From assembly GCA_004299845.1 (NCBI GenBank), contig CP036201.1, forward strand, positions 1,922,001 through 1,986,000: DNA of 64,000 nt. The letters are read 5' to 3'. The notes beneath the pieces are model-generated. The model did not search any database. It was given only the letters and a program-made list of their open reading frames with translations, and was not told the origin of the DNA. This document shows positions 17,493 to 25,817 of this stretch, in pieces. Source of the stretch: Verrucomicrobia bacterium S94. Its GTDB lineage: Bacteria > Verrucomicrobiota > Kiritimatiellia > Kiritimatiellales > Pontiellaceae. The position numbers and the translations under genes were made by a program. How positions within the stretch are numbered: position 1 is the stretch's first letter; the number at the start of each line of letters is the position of its first letter.

Positions 17493-18437
17493 CTACAACC
17501 GTACCAATACCCCATTGCCGGAACCGGTCAGTTCAACCAGCACCTGACGTTGGGAACGTTCGTTAATACACATAATGCGATCACCGAGACGGCCGTTTTC
17601 CAGGGCCTTTCCACGCAAGGTGACATGCAGATTTCTGCTGTGTGCATTGATCGCGACCCAATCACCGCGTTTAACGCACAGCGGTTTGCTTACCGCATTA
17701 CTGCGGAGAAGCTCGCCTGCGGTCAGAGCCCGGGTCACTTCATACCCGGTCACAACCTCACTGCTCGACAGATAGTTTCCATTGGAATCAACCGCATGCA
17801 TTTCGCTCCGCAGATCGGATGCTTCCAGAATGTGTCCACGCTCGAGATTTTTCGCCACCACCCAGACCTCACTCAGAAACTGGACTTCCATCCCCACCGG
17901 CACCTCGACTTCCTCAATGCCGTCCACCATCACAGAAACATAGGCCACGCTATATCCCTTCGATGTTTTCCGATCGATCCGCCGGATTTCAAATGTGGTT
18001 TCCCCGGCAGGGATGCGGGTATTGTGGGGAATGTTCAGCACCTTGATATCGAAATCATTATTTTTCCATGGCTCATGCCGGCTGAGATAATCGTGAAGCG
18101 GTTTGTAGAACTCCGTCTTTTCCATCTGACGCTCACGACGGGCAATCGACAGCACAGGTTCACCGCTGAGCGTCACACTCATCATATCATCATAACGGGC
18201 AAGCGCCTGCGCCACCGTCGTAAGTGAATGATAGGAAACTTCTCCCGGAGGCGGCGCAGCCATAACACGACGGGAAGCCCATTCCTTTGGAATGAGACCC
18301 GAATCCAGAACCAGGTCTCCCAGAAAAACATCCTTACCGGTCACCTCAACCGAACTCTTCAAATGGATAACCGTGGCCGCCCGGAGACTACCCGCCAACC
18401 CGCACAGAAATATAAGGATGATGGCTAAACGTTTCAT
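17493..18437 (-). CDS. flgA: Flagellar basal body P-ring formation chaperone FlgA
   Basis: FlgA is the periplasmic chaperone for P-ring assembly. It has 314 residues with a signal peptide (LAIILIFLCGLAGSLRA). The C-terminal SAF-type domain shows VVAKNLERGHILEASDLRSE, TGYEVTRALTAGELLRSNAV, VKRGDWVAINAHSRNLHVTL and LGDRIMCINERSQR. The extra N-terminal half (about residues 20-185) is longer than in short FlgA proteins. It sits between flgG and flgH. Confidence 0.92.
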   Translation of the reverse strand: MKRLAIILIFLCGLAGSLRAATVIHLKSSVEVTGKDVFLGDLVLDSGLIPKEWASRRVMAAPPPGEVSYHSLTTVAQALARYDDMMSVTLSGEPVLSIARRERQMEKTEFYKPLHDYLSRHEPWKNNDFDIKVLNIPHNTRIPAGETTFEIRRIDRKTSKGYSVAYVSVMVDGIEEVEVPVGMEVQFLSEVWVVAKNLERGHILEASDLRSEMHAVDSNGNYLSSSEVVTGYEVTRALTAGELLRSNAVSKPLCVKRGDWVAINAHSRNLHVTLRGKALENGRLGDRIMCINERSQRQVLVELTGSGNGVLVRL

Positions 18438-18440
18438 CGC

Positions 18441-19223
18441 CTACCTCTTTAAATTATTTGCGATCGACGACATATCATCACTGGCCTGAATGGCCTTCGA
18501 ATTGGCCTCATAAGCCCGCTGCGTCAGAATCATATTCACCAGTTCTTCGGCCGCATTCACACTGGAGGTTTCCAGATAGCGCTGCATGATCTGTCCCATG
18601 CCATCCTCGCCCGGCGTCAGTCCGGTCTCTGCAGTGCCGCTGGCATCGGTCTCCATATATAGATTATGCCCCATACTGCGCAGTCCTTCCGGATTGGCAA
18701 AGCGGGCCAGCGAAATCTGCTCCCCGGAAACCATGGAACCGTTCACGAGCATGGTAACCGAACCGTCCGGAGCAATGGTAATCTCAGTGGTTCCGCTGGG
18801 AATGGACGGAAAATTCGCAACGCGATAGCCCTCCACCGTAACCACATCTCCGGTAGAGGTCGCCCGGAAGGAACCGTCACGGGTATAGGCGGAGGTGCCG
18901 TCCGGCATAACAACCTCGAAAAACCCCTGCCCTTCGATCGCCAGGTCCAGATCGCCACCGGTTTCCCGCAGCGCACCTTGCGTAAACTGCTTGGAGATTT
19001 CCGCCACTTTCGTACCATGCCCCAGCTGGATGCCTGCCGGAATCTCACTGTCGCCGTTGGTCGCACCCGGCGAAGTCAGCGTGGTATACAGCATATCCTG
19101 AAAGGCCACTTTCCCCGGCTTATAGGCCGTGGTGTTAATATTCGCCAGATTATTGGCGATGTTATCGAGCGACATCTCCGACGCTCTCATCCCCGTAACC
19201 GATGACCACATTGCTCTTTCCAT
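18441..19223 (-). CDS. flgG: Distal rod protein FlgG
   Basis: FlgG forms the distal rod. The 260-residue length is characteristic. The N-terminus ERAMWSSVTGMRASEMSLDN is followed by IANNLANINTTAYKPG, mid-protein FTQGALRETGGDLDLAIEGQ and GFFEVVMPDGTSAYTRDG, and the C-terminus SSVNAAEELVNMILTQRAYE. It lies between flgF and flgA in the conserved order. Confidence 0.96.
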   Translation of the reverse strand: MERAMWSSVTGMRASEMSLDNIANNLANINTTAYKPGKVAFQDMLYTTLTSPGATNGDSEIPAGIQLGHGTKVAEISKQFTQGALRETGGDLDLAIEGQGFFEVVMPDGTSAYTRDGSFRATSTGDVVTVEGYRVANFPSIPSGTTEITIAPDGSVTMLVNGSMVSGEQISLARFANPEGLRSMGHNLYMETDASGTAETGLTPGEDGMGQIMQRYLETSSVNAAEELVNMILTQRAYEANSKAIQASDDMSSIANNLKR

Positions 19224-19241
19224 ATCGTACTCCCCGGCCCG

Positions 19242-19958
19242 TTACACGAGCTTGCTCATCATTTTCTCTTCCGCATCATCCACAGTCTGCAGCATTTTCT
19301 GACATGCTTCGTAATTACGCATGGTCGTCATCATGCCCACCATTTCTTCAAAAACAGTCGTATTGCTCTGCTCCAGATATCCATTCAGCACTTTGCATTC
19401 AATATCGGCACGTTCTGCACCGTTATTCATAAACAGAGTGGTTCCGGCCTGATCCAGTGCAGAAGGATCCGCAACCGCCTCAATCTTCAGCGTCCCGATA
19501 ACCTTACCGCCCGCGCGCAGATTAAACCCGTCATCGATTTCGAGTTGTGCGGCATCCACTCCATGGGGAATCCGGAAATCACCGGCTGTAGTCTGAACAG
19601 CCATCCCGAGTGAATTCACAATGGCTCCATCCGATGAAATACGGAAATGCCCATTCCTTGTCAGATAATCCCGGCTTCCATCCGAAACCACAAAAAAACC
19701 ATCCCCCTCAATCGCAAAATCCAGCGACCGGCCGGTCGATCGTAAAGCACCCTGATTGTGATTTATGGAAATAGAACCTGCCGGGTCCTCCACAGAACCG
19801 ACCTCTGCATCAAGCACATCGGCGAATGCCGGATGGCTTGCCTCCAGACGCTTATAGCCCGGCATCGTACTGTTGGCCAGGTTCTCAGTGTGGATTTCCA
19901 TATCCTGTACACTGCCCATGGCCATCTGTACCGCTGCATTGTAGAATCCTGAGTTCAT
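19242..19958 (-). CDS. flgF: Proximal rod protein FlgF-type
   Basis: A flagellar rod/hook-family protein of about 238 residues. It has ENLANSTMPGYKRLEA near residue 24, LRSTGRSLDFAIEGDGFFVV, and the C-terminus LEQSNTTVFEEMVGMMTTMR. Order (before flgG) and size point to FlgF. I start at 19958 (MNSGFYNAAVQ), not the in-frame ATG at 19967, because a sigma-54 promoter at 19969-19985 places +1 near 19959. It is the first gene of the flgF-flgK operon. Confidence 0.88.
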   Translation of the reverse strand: MNSGFYNAAVQMAMGSVQDMEIHTENLANSTMPGYKRLEASHPAFADVLDAEVGSVEDPAGSISINHNQGALRSTGRSLDFAIEGDGFFVVSDGSRDYLTRNGHFRISSDGAIVNSLGMAVQTTAGDFRIPHGVDAAQLEIDDGFNLRAGGKVIGTLKIEAVADPSALDQAGTTLFMNNGAERADIECKVLNGYLEQSNTTVFEEMVGMMTTMRNYEACQKMLQTVDDAEEKMMSKLV

Positions 19959-19968
19959 GCCCTTCATT

Positions 19969-19985
19969 AAGCAGGGCCGATGCCA
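19969..19985 (-). promoter_or_regulatory. Sigma-54 promoter of the flgF operon
   Basis: TGGCATCGGCCCTGCTT has GG and GC separated by exactly 10 nt, the -24/-12 pattern of sigma-54. The -12 C is at 19971, giving +1 at about 19959, one base before the chosen ATG. The stretch between GC and ATG is TTAATGAAGGGC. Confidence 0.8.
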
Positions 19986-20027
19986 CAGGATTCATTCCGC
20001 GCCCGATAGTCTCTGTGAATCAGAAAT

Positions 20028-20063
20028 AAAAAAGCGGCCCCGCATATCAATGCAGGACCGCCG
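20028..20063 (-). terminator. Intrinsic terminator after fliN
   Basis: On the minus strand, GCGGTCCTGCAT-TGAT-ATGCGGGGCCGC forms a strong stem-loop followed by six T. It lies 25 nt past the fliN stop and just before the flgF promoter. This separates the two large flagellar operons. Confidence 0.85.
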
Positions 20064-20087
20064 CCCATTCACACTCCGAAAAGAACA

Positions 20088-20456
20088 CTACCAGGAAGAC
20101 AGCAGCTCCTTCTCGCCCGCCAATTCAGAAATACGGATACCAAACGTCTCATCAACCACCACAATGTCACCGCGACCGACCAGCTGCCCATTGACAATCA
20201 GATCCGCGGATTCACCAACCAGCCGATCCAGCTGAAGTACCGAACCCACACCGAGTCGGAGAAATTCTCTGACCGGCAGACTCGTACGTCCAATCTCGAC
20301 ATGTACATCCACCGGAATATCCATAATCATATTAAGATTCATTTCCTCCGAAACTTCGCTCACACCCTCTGCCGGTTCACTCAACGGAGCCGGTGAGACC
20401 GGATGCACCTCAACCTGATCTGCTTCCGCTTTTTCACTATTCATCTCTTTACTCAT
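20088..20456 (-). CDS. fliN: Flagellar motor switch protein FliN
   Basis: FliN forms the lower C-ring and binds FliH. The 122-residue protein has an acidic, Glu-rich N-terminal 45 residues and then the SpoA domain: MNMIMDIPVDVHVEIGRTSL, VREFLRLGVGSVLQLDRLVG and NGQLVGRGDIVVVDETFGIR. The start overlaps the fliM stop (ATGA). It ends the flgB-fliN operon before the terminator. Confidence 0.95.
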   Translation of the reverse strand: MSKEMNSEKAEADQVEVHPVSPAPLSEPAEGVSEVSEEMNLNMIMDIPVDVHVEIGRTSLPVREFLRLGVGSVLQLDRLVGESADLIVNGQLVGRGDIVVVDETFGIRISELAGEKELLSSW

Positions 20457-21454
20457 GATATGGTCTCCTGAATCTTTACCGTTCCCTGGCGTCGGTTCCG
20501 AATCTGCAAAGCCAGGCAGTCCCCCTTTTTCCCCAGGCCGGCATCAAAAATCACATTGTTTCCCAGCAGCACTTCCACCGGATCGTGAATCGACCGGTCC
20601 AGACATAGAACATCGCCGACCCGAAGTGTAGCCAGCTGACTGGCCCGCAGATGACTGCGCCCCAGCTCCGCACGTAATTCAAAAGGAACGCGCTTCAGGG
20701 AAGACAGAATACTTTCGTCGCTCTGTTCAACATGATCCTCATCACCACCGCTCATACGTGCACTCATGCCTTCAAGCATTTCCTGAAGCGGTTCAAGCGG
20801 ATAACAAAGCGTAAGCTGCCCCTTTACTCCTCCAACCTGCAGACGGAAAGTCAGACTCACAACCGGACTGTCATCCGGCATCACCTGCACAAACCGGGGA
20901 TCGCTTTCTACACTCTTCAACCCGAAATCAATCGGAGTAGACAGCGTCCAGGCTTCCCCCAGCAACGGCAGAAGTCCTTCGAGCCAGTTCCCGGCGATAT
21001 CCTCTTCAATAGAGGTCAGTTTCCCCGCGTCCTCACCTTCCGGCTCATGATCACCGAGAATATGCGACACCAGCAAATGCACCAATCGCAGGTCAATTTC
21101 CATCAGCACAGGCTGCTCAAAACGACTCGAGAGCTGGACCATAAAACAGGGATTTCCCACCGACCCCATAAAATTGCTGTATGATATGGTTTCCACCGAT
21201 AACAACCCGAGTTCGAATGGCAGACTGATACCCTCCGCCCCGTCTTCTGAAAGCCCCTTGGCAAAAAATTCATGTACCATTTTCAGGGCACGCAGCTGAG
21301 CCGAACTCAGGCGGCCGGGCTGGCGGAAATTATACGATGTCACCTGCACATGAGCAACCGGCTCTCCGGAATCAACCTCATCAAATTCCGGAACGCTTAC
21401 GTCGCGCAAAGCGGCCATTTCGTCAGGCGAAAGATTTTGTTCCTGTTTACTCAT
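20453..21454 (-). CDS. fliM: Flagellar motor switch protein FliM
   Basis: FliM is the middle C-ring protein and CheY-P receptor. The 333 residues have an N-terminal LSPDEMAALRDV, a recognisable form of the LSQxEIDALL CheY-binding peptide. A CheC-like middle domain (about 60-235) follows, then a C-terminal SpoA domain (RSHLRASQLATLRVGDVLCL). The retained CheY peptide implies chemotactic switching even though no che genes are in the window. Confidence 0.93.
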   Translation of the reverse strand: MSKQEQNLSPDEMAALRDVSVPEFDEVDSGEPVAHVQVTSYNFRQPGRLSSAQLRALKMVHEFFAKGLSEDGAEGISLPFELGLLSVETISYSNFMGSVGNPCFMVQLSSRFEQPVLMEIDLRLVHLLVSHILGDHEPEGEDAGKLTSIEEDIAGNWLEGLLPLLGEAWTLSTPIDFGLKSVESDPRFVQVMPDDSPVVSLTFRLQVGGVKGQLTLCYPLEPLQEMLEGMSARMSGGDEDHVEQSDESILSSLKRVPFELRAELGRSHLRASQLATLRVGDVLCLDRSIHDPVEVLLGNNVIFDAGLGKKGDCLALQIRNRRQGTVKIQETIS

Positions 21455-21458
21455 GCGT

Positions 21459-21953
21459 CTACTGAATCAGAAAATCGGAAAAATAAACATCAACCACAGC
21501 ACCGGCCATCCGGTCGCGTACCAGATCATTGACACGGTTTTTAATTTCACGCTTCAGAATGCTCCGTCCATTGCGCCCCTCCAGCTCATCGATGGTCATA
21601 TGCGAAGCCGCTTCCGATATCAAATCGCGAATAATGGCCCGGTGCGCCTCCAGCGGCGTGATGAGCTTTTCTTCGCTGAGCTCAAGTACTACCGTAAGTT
21701 TAAGCACACGGGTGGCCTTGGTTTCCGCAATATTCACATACAGGTCTTCAAATGAAACAATGAGCGGCGTTTCCGGATCTTTCCGAGGAACGTCAACAAC
21801 CGGGCGTGATCGCTGCCCCAGTATGAGTCCGGTACCGATTCCCCCGGCAATCAGGAGAATTCCTAAAATGACCATGAAAACCGTTCCCCGGCCTTTCTTT
21901 CCGTCCGCCCCGTTTTCTTCTCCGCTTTTTCTGTCAGCATTATCCTCTGCCAT
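21459..21953 (-). CDS. fliL: Flagellar basal body-associated protein FliL
   Basis: FliL surrounds the stator and supports torque. The 164-residue protein has a charged cytoplasmic N-terminus, one membrane segment (VFMVILGILLIAGGIGTGLI, about 26-46) and a periplasmic SPFH-like domain with VSFEDLYVNIAETKATRVLK. It ends with an amphipathic stretch, VVDVYFSDFLIQ, typical of FliL. It lies between the MotB-like genes and fliM. Confidence 0.9.
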   Translation of the reverse strand: MAEDNADRKSGEENGADGKKGRGTVFMVILGILLIAGGIGTGLILGQRSRPVVDVPRKDPETPLIVSFEDLYVNIAETKATRVLKLTVVLELSEEKLITPLEAHRAIIRDLISEAASHMTIDELEGRNGRSILKREIKNRVNDLVRDRMAGAVVDVYFSDFLIQ

Positions 21954-21996
21954 ATACTGCTCCCAGCCTTCCTGTTCAAAATGTATACTGCCCGTA

Positions 21997-22707
21997 TTAC
22001 GGGGTTTCCTGTTTGATTGAAATCAATACATGATCCTTAACATGCTCGATGCCATGCAGGTCCAGCAGACACGTGTCGGATAATCCGACTGCATGTACAT
22101 ATTCCGGCAGCAACCCGGCCGTTTCAGTAAGAAAACGAGCCACAACGGCGGCACGTAACAGAGCCTGTCGCTGATTGAAAACGGGATCCTCTCCCTCATC
22201 GCACACCGCGATAACCTCCATCTCATATTCACGTAAACTGAGGAAAACCTCTCCGAGCATTTCGAGCAGTTTCACCGACTCCCGATTCAACTTGTCACTT
22301 CTCATGAACTCCACCGGAATCTGTAAAATCACCGTCAGTGAGTTATGAGTATGCACCACGGAAATCATTGAAATATTCGATAAGCCTTTTTTCCAGAGCA
22401 TACCGCGGATGTATCCATCAACCTCAGCCGTCTGATTCGGCGCACTCTTACGGATCCGGAATGAACTTGCACTGCCATCACGACTGCCGAACAACGCATT
22501 CCTGGCAAAAGGCAGTAGTCCAAGACCTCCGGTGGTACCGAACGCATCACGCACCTCTCCGAGCCCTTCAGTTCCCGGTCCCATCTGCGTACTGCCCAGA
22601 CTCATCAGCATCACAAAAAAACCAAGCAGGATACACCATAACGACGCAAACTGAACAAAATAGGAAGGAGCCAGTTCCTCCTTCGGTTTTCTAATTTTCC
22701 GGCCCAT
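21997..22707 (-). CDS. MotB-like stator paralogue lacking the membrane aspartate
   Basis: A 236-residue protein with one N-terminal membrane helix and a periplasmic OmpA/MotB-like domain (about 115-230, with VICDEGEDP-like EVIAVCDEGEDPVFNQRQ and ALLRAAVVARFL). Aligned with the upstream MotB, FSDAMSLLVAFFVML becomes FASLWCILLGFFVML, so the proton-carrying Asp is a Ser. It overlaps the upstream motB by 17 nt. It may form hetero-oligomers with MotB or act as an accessory stator protein; it cannot conduct protons by the known mechanism. Confidence 0.75.
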   Translation of the reverse strand: MGRKIRKPKEELAPSYFVQFASLWCILLGFFVMLMSLGSTQMGPGTEGLGEVRDAFGTTGGLGLLPFARNALFGSRDGSASSFRIRKSAPNQTAEVDGYIRGMLWKKGLSNISMISVVHTHNSLTVILQIPVEFMRSDKLNRESVKLLEMLGEVFLSLREYEMEVIAVCDEGEDPVFNQRQALLRAAVVARFLTETAGLLPEYVHAVGLSDTCLLDLHGIEHVKDHVLISIKQETP

Positions 22708-23494
22708 CAGTCAGCTCCTTTTCGGTCTGCGTCTGCTCGTACCATGTTCCGCGAAGAATTTTTCCGGGCATCGTGTTCAACTTTGATTCGCCGGCCCCGA
22801 TAAACTGAATTTCAACGGTACCATCCACCGCCTCACCGACGGGCATGCGGCGCACCACCTGAACCGCAGCACTCATTTTTTTACGATTCCCGCCCTGCTG
22901 GATCAACAGTTCCTCGACAGCCAGCGCCTGCTCAATACCAAGCCCCCATGAAGTCGTATACCCCGGAATCCGTACCGGCACATTGTCAGGCAGTATGACA
23001 GAAACCCGGATCTCGCTTTCCACCGTATGCATCAGATCAGCCGCCACCTGCCATGCTTCGTGATCAGGATCCAGCAGTTCCGCAGTGCCCGGTTCAAACG
23101 CGGAAGTGCGGGTAACCACCAAAACGACGCCGCTCTTGAGCAGGTGCAGATAATAGTCCGGAGAATTTGTTTTAATGATCTTCCGGGCCGGTTGATCCTT
23201 CAGCGCTTTCTGACTGTATTCAAGAGAAGTTGCCGATGCATTTTTGGATACCACACTCCGGTCGCCCTCCGTTTCATCCGGGCTATCCACGCGGCCGACT
23301 GTCGTTGCCAGAGGAAGCGGGACCGCACGTAAACCGCCTTTAAGCGCCCCCATCATATTCTGCAGCGAATGCTCTTCAAAATCGGCAAAAGAAACCAGCA
23401 TCACAAAAAATGCTACCAGCAGCGACATCGCATCGCTAAACGTCACAACCCATAAAGGGCATCCTTCCTGATTTGGTTCTCTGCGCGGGAGCAT
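22691..23494 (-). CDS. motB: Flagellar motor stator protein MotB
   Basis: MotB anchors the stator to peptidoglycan and carries the ion-binding aspartate. The N-terminal region PLWVVTFSDAMSLLVAFFVM contains this Asp in a single membrane helix (about residues 13-36). The periplasmic half is a divergent OmpA-like domain (VVVTRTSAFEPGTAELLDPD, then WGLGIEQALAVEELL). I start at 23494 (MLPRREPNQEG), just after the motA stop; the longer frame runs back into motA. The OmpA domain is less conserved than usual. Confidence 0.88.
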   Translation of the reverse strand: MLPRREPNQEGCPLWVVTFSDAMSLLVAFFVMLVSFADFEEHSLQNMMGALKGGLRAVPLPLATTVGRVDSPDETEGDRSVVSKNASATSLEYSQKALKDQPARKIIKTNSPDYYLHLLKSGVVLVVTRTSAFEPGTAELLDPDHEAWQVAADLMHTVESEIRVSVILPDNVPVRIPGYTTSWGLGIEQALAVEELLIQQGGNRKKMSAAVQVVRRMPVGEAVDGTVEIQFIGAGESKLNTMPGKILRGTWYEQTQTEKELTDGPEN

Positions 23495-23510
23495 AATACT
23501 CTTTTCGGAA

Positions 23511-24275
23511 TCAGTCTTTGATCGTCTTCTGCCGGATATTCGGCGGAATGAAAGCGCGAAGTTTTTCCGCCACGATGCGCGGACTATGCCCTTCCTGAAT
23601 AGCCACAATACCTTCGATCACCATGGTTTTAAGAGCAACCTCTTCCATTGTACGCTGCTCAAGCTTACCCGCCGTCGGTAATGCAATCAGATTGGCCACC
23701 ATAGCGCCATACATCGTCGTCAGCAAAGCCACCGCCATACCGCTCCCCAATGATTTTGGATCGGACATGTTCTGCAGCATCGCCACCAATCCCACCAGCG
23801 TACCGATCATCCCGAAAGCCGGCGCATAATTACCCAGCGCTTTAAAAATCCCCTGTCCCACAATATGGCGTTCCTGCATCGCCGCCAGATCATCCTCAAG
23901 GACGGAACGCAGTACCTCCATGGTGTTGCCATCCACCGCCATCTGGAATCCCTTTTTCATAAAGGGATCCGTAAGCTGTTCAATTTCACTTTCCAGCGCC
24001 AGCAAACCGTCACGGCGGGCACGCACCGCATAATCAGTGAGCTGCTCGTAAAGAGTCAGATAATCCTGCTCCTTAACAAACAGAGCTTTACGTGCCACTT
24101 TGACCACCGCCATTACCTGCGGCAGCGGATAATGGATCAGTGTGGCAGCAATCGCACCGCCCACAGTAATGAGGATCGATGGCGCATTGAAGAAACCGCT
24201 TCCGCCGCCCATCGCAATGGCAATAAAAACCAGCAGCCATCCAAGGACTGCACCAACTATGCTTCCAATATCCAT
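23511..24275 (-). CDS. motA: Flagellar motor stator protein MotA
   Basis: MotA is the four-helix stator subunit that presses on FliG. The 254-residue protein has helices at about 3-22 and 30-50 (SILITVGGAIAATLIHYPLP), the cytoplasmic loop with charged residues, and helices 3-4 with APAFGMIGTLVGLVAMLQNM and AVALLTTMYGAMVANLIALP. The order flgE-flbD-motA-motB is the common one. Confidence 0.96.
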   Translation of the reverse strand: MDIGSIVGAVLGWLLVFIAIAMGGGSGFFNAPSILITVGGAIAATLIHYPLPQVMAVVKVARKALFVKEQDYLTLYEQLTDYAVRARRDGLLALESEIEQLTDPFMKKGFQMAVDGNTMEVLRSVLEDDLAAMQERHIVGQGIFKALGNYAPAFGMIGTLVGLVAMLQNMSDPKSLGSGMAVALLTTMYGAMVANLIALPTAGKLEQRTMEEVALKTMVIEGIVAIQEGHSPRIVAEKLRAFIPPNIRQKTIKD

Positions 24276-24278
24276 GGA

Positions 24279-24497
24279 TTACTCCTTCTGCTCCTCAACA
24301 GCCGATACAAAACGGGCGGCATTACAGGCCGCCCGGTATTGAATAACCCGGGCCATAATATCGTCGATGGATTCACGCACATAATAGCGGTGCCCGTTCA
24401 GCAGCATGATCTGGGTATCCGGATTCTGCTCCACTTTCTCGATCTGCTCCGCATTCAGCGAATATTCAACCCCGTGCAGGTCGGTTACTTTGATCAT
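24279..24497 (-). CDS. flbD: FlbD-family flagellar protein
   Basis: A 72-residue protein of the small FlbD family (unrelated to the Caulobacter regulator of that name). It begins IKVTDLHGVEYSLNAEQIEK and has DTQIMLLNGHRYYVRESIDD. Family members lie between flgE and motA in Firmicutes, spirochaetes and others. The molecular role is not settled. Here it is tightly packed before motA (3 nt). Confidence 0.85.
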   Translation of the reverse strand: MIKVTDLHGVEYSLNAEQIEKVEQNPDTQIMLLNGHRYYVRESIDDIMARVIQYRAACNAARFVSAVEEQKE

Positions 24498-24533
24498 GCC
24501 TGTTTCTCCTACTCCTGTTTAACAACGCTCTGT

Positions 24534-25340
24534 TTAACGCTTCAGACTCAAAAGCTCCTGCAGCATGGAATCGGAAGTGCTCACGGTACGGGAATTGGCC
24601 TGAAATCCGCGTTCAGCCACAATCATTTCCGTAAACTCCTTCGCCAGATCCACGTTCGAGTTTTCAAGATAGCCCTGTGAAATCGTATAGTCAGTGGACG
24701 TAAAATCGGGCGCTCCGGAAGCCTCCGTTTCCACATACTGATTACTTCCGACCTGCGACAGACCGGTCTCCCCCGGGAAGGTCGCAATATCAATGGTATA
24801 TGCATTTTCCACCAGAGAACCGGTGGAATCGATATATGAAATCTGACCGCTGCTCGAAACCATCATATCCTGAATGTCGCCCGGCAGCGCAATCATCGAA
24901 CCGGCTGCACCGCCGGCTGCTCCGGCCGTGCCATATAAAAACATGCCGTCCGGCCCGCGCAGATTCAGCACATCCGCACCTGAATCATAGCTGAATTCAA
25001 AATCACCGGCCCGGGAATACGTCGTCTGCAGTCCTGCCGCATCCTTCAGAACAAAAAAACCGTCGCCCGAAATACCCAGGTTGGTCGGAACCCCGGTAGA
25101 CTGCAGCAGACCGCCGCTGAAATCCTGCGTAATTTTACCGACATTCACACCCATCCCGACCTGTTTACCAGCCGTATCCGCCGTCGGGGACCCCAAGGTA
25201 TTATAGAACGCATCCTCAAAGGTGATATCGCTCTGCTTGAACGCAATGGTGTTCACATTGGCGATATCGTTACCAATCACATCCATACTGGTCTGATGCG
25301 CGCGCAAACCTGAAACTCCGCTCCACATACTGTTAATCAT
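24534..25340 (-). CDS. flgE: Flagellar hook protein FlgE
   Basis: The hook subunit has 268 residues from the ATG at 25340, which follows GGAGACAAAC. The N-terminus SMWSGVSGLRAHQTSMDVIG with NDIANVNTIAFKQSD is typical, as are SGGLLQSTGVPTNLGISGDG and the C-terminal SNVDLAKEFTEMIVAERGFQ. It is short for FlgE, so the outer hook domains are minimal. Following flgD and preceding flbD/motA supports FlgE rather than FlgG. Confidence 0.9.
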   Translation of the reverse strand: MINSMWSGVSGLRAHQTSMDVIGNDIANVNTIAFKQSDITFEDAFYNTLGSPTADTAGKQVGMGVNVGKITQDFSGGLLQSTGVPTNLGISGDGFFVLKDAAGLQTTYSRAGDFEFSYDSGADVLNLRGPDGMFLYGTAGAAGGAAGSMIALPGDIQDMMVSSSGQISYIDSTGSLVENAYTIDIATFPGETGLSQVGSNQYVETEASGAPDFTSTDYTISQGYLENSNVDLAKEFTEMIVAERGFQANSRTVSTSDSMLQELLSLKR

Positions 25341-25353
25341 GTTTGTCTCCTTT

Positions 25354-25806
25354 TTACGACGCGTCGGTCGTGGTTTCCGCAGAACCGGATTCGGTTTCAT
25401 CCGTCTGCAAACTGATTACATCTCCACTGGAATAAGTGGTTCCATCCACAACGAACTGGGTTTCTCCACCCATCCACTGCACCTTTTCCAGCACACCTTC
25501 AACATAGGATCCATCATTCAGCTCCATAACCACCGGGCGCCCCGAATTCATCAGCGACATCGCAGCCGTTGAACTCTGCTGAAAACCTTCAAAGCGGGTA
25601 TTCAGATTCTCCATCTGCTCAAGTGCACTGAACTGCGCCAGCTGAGCCGTCATTTCAGAATTATCCATCGGCTCCATCGGATCCTGATTCTGCATCTGCG
25701 TCACCAGCATCTGCAGAAATTCATTTTTACCCAGCTCACCGCCGGCCACCTCCGACAATGCCGTGGTCGTTGCACTGTTTATTTCGTATAGACCTTCTAT
25801 TTCCAT
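25354..25806 (-). CDS. flgD: Hook assembly scaffold FlgD
   Basis: FlgD caps the growing hook. The 150-residue protein has the signature LGKNEFLQMLVTQMQNQDPM followed by MDNSEMTAQLAQFSALEQME, then a small C-terminal domain (PVVMELNDGSYVEGVLEKVQ). The Ig/tudor-like part is much reduced compared with Salmonella FlgD, as in many phyla. It sits between fliK and flgE. Confidence 0.93.
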   Translation of the reverse strand: MEIEGLYEINSATTTALSEVAGGELGKNEFLQMLVTQMQNQDPMEPMDNSEMTAQLAQFSALEQMENLNTRFEGFQQSSTAAMSLMNSGRPVVMELNDGSYVEGVLEKVQWMGGETQFVVDGTTYSSGDVISLQTDETESGSAETTTDAS

Positions 25807-25817
25807 GGTATACCTCG

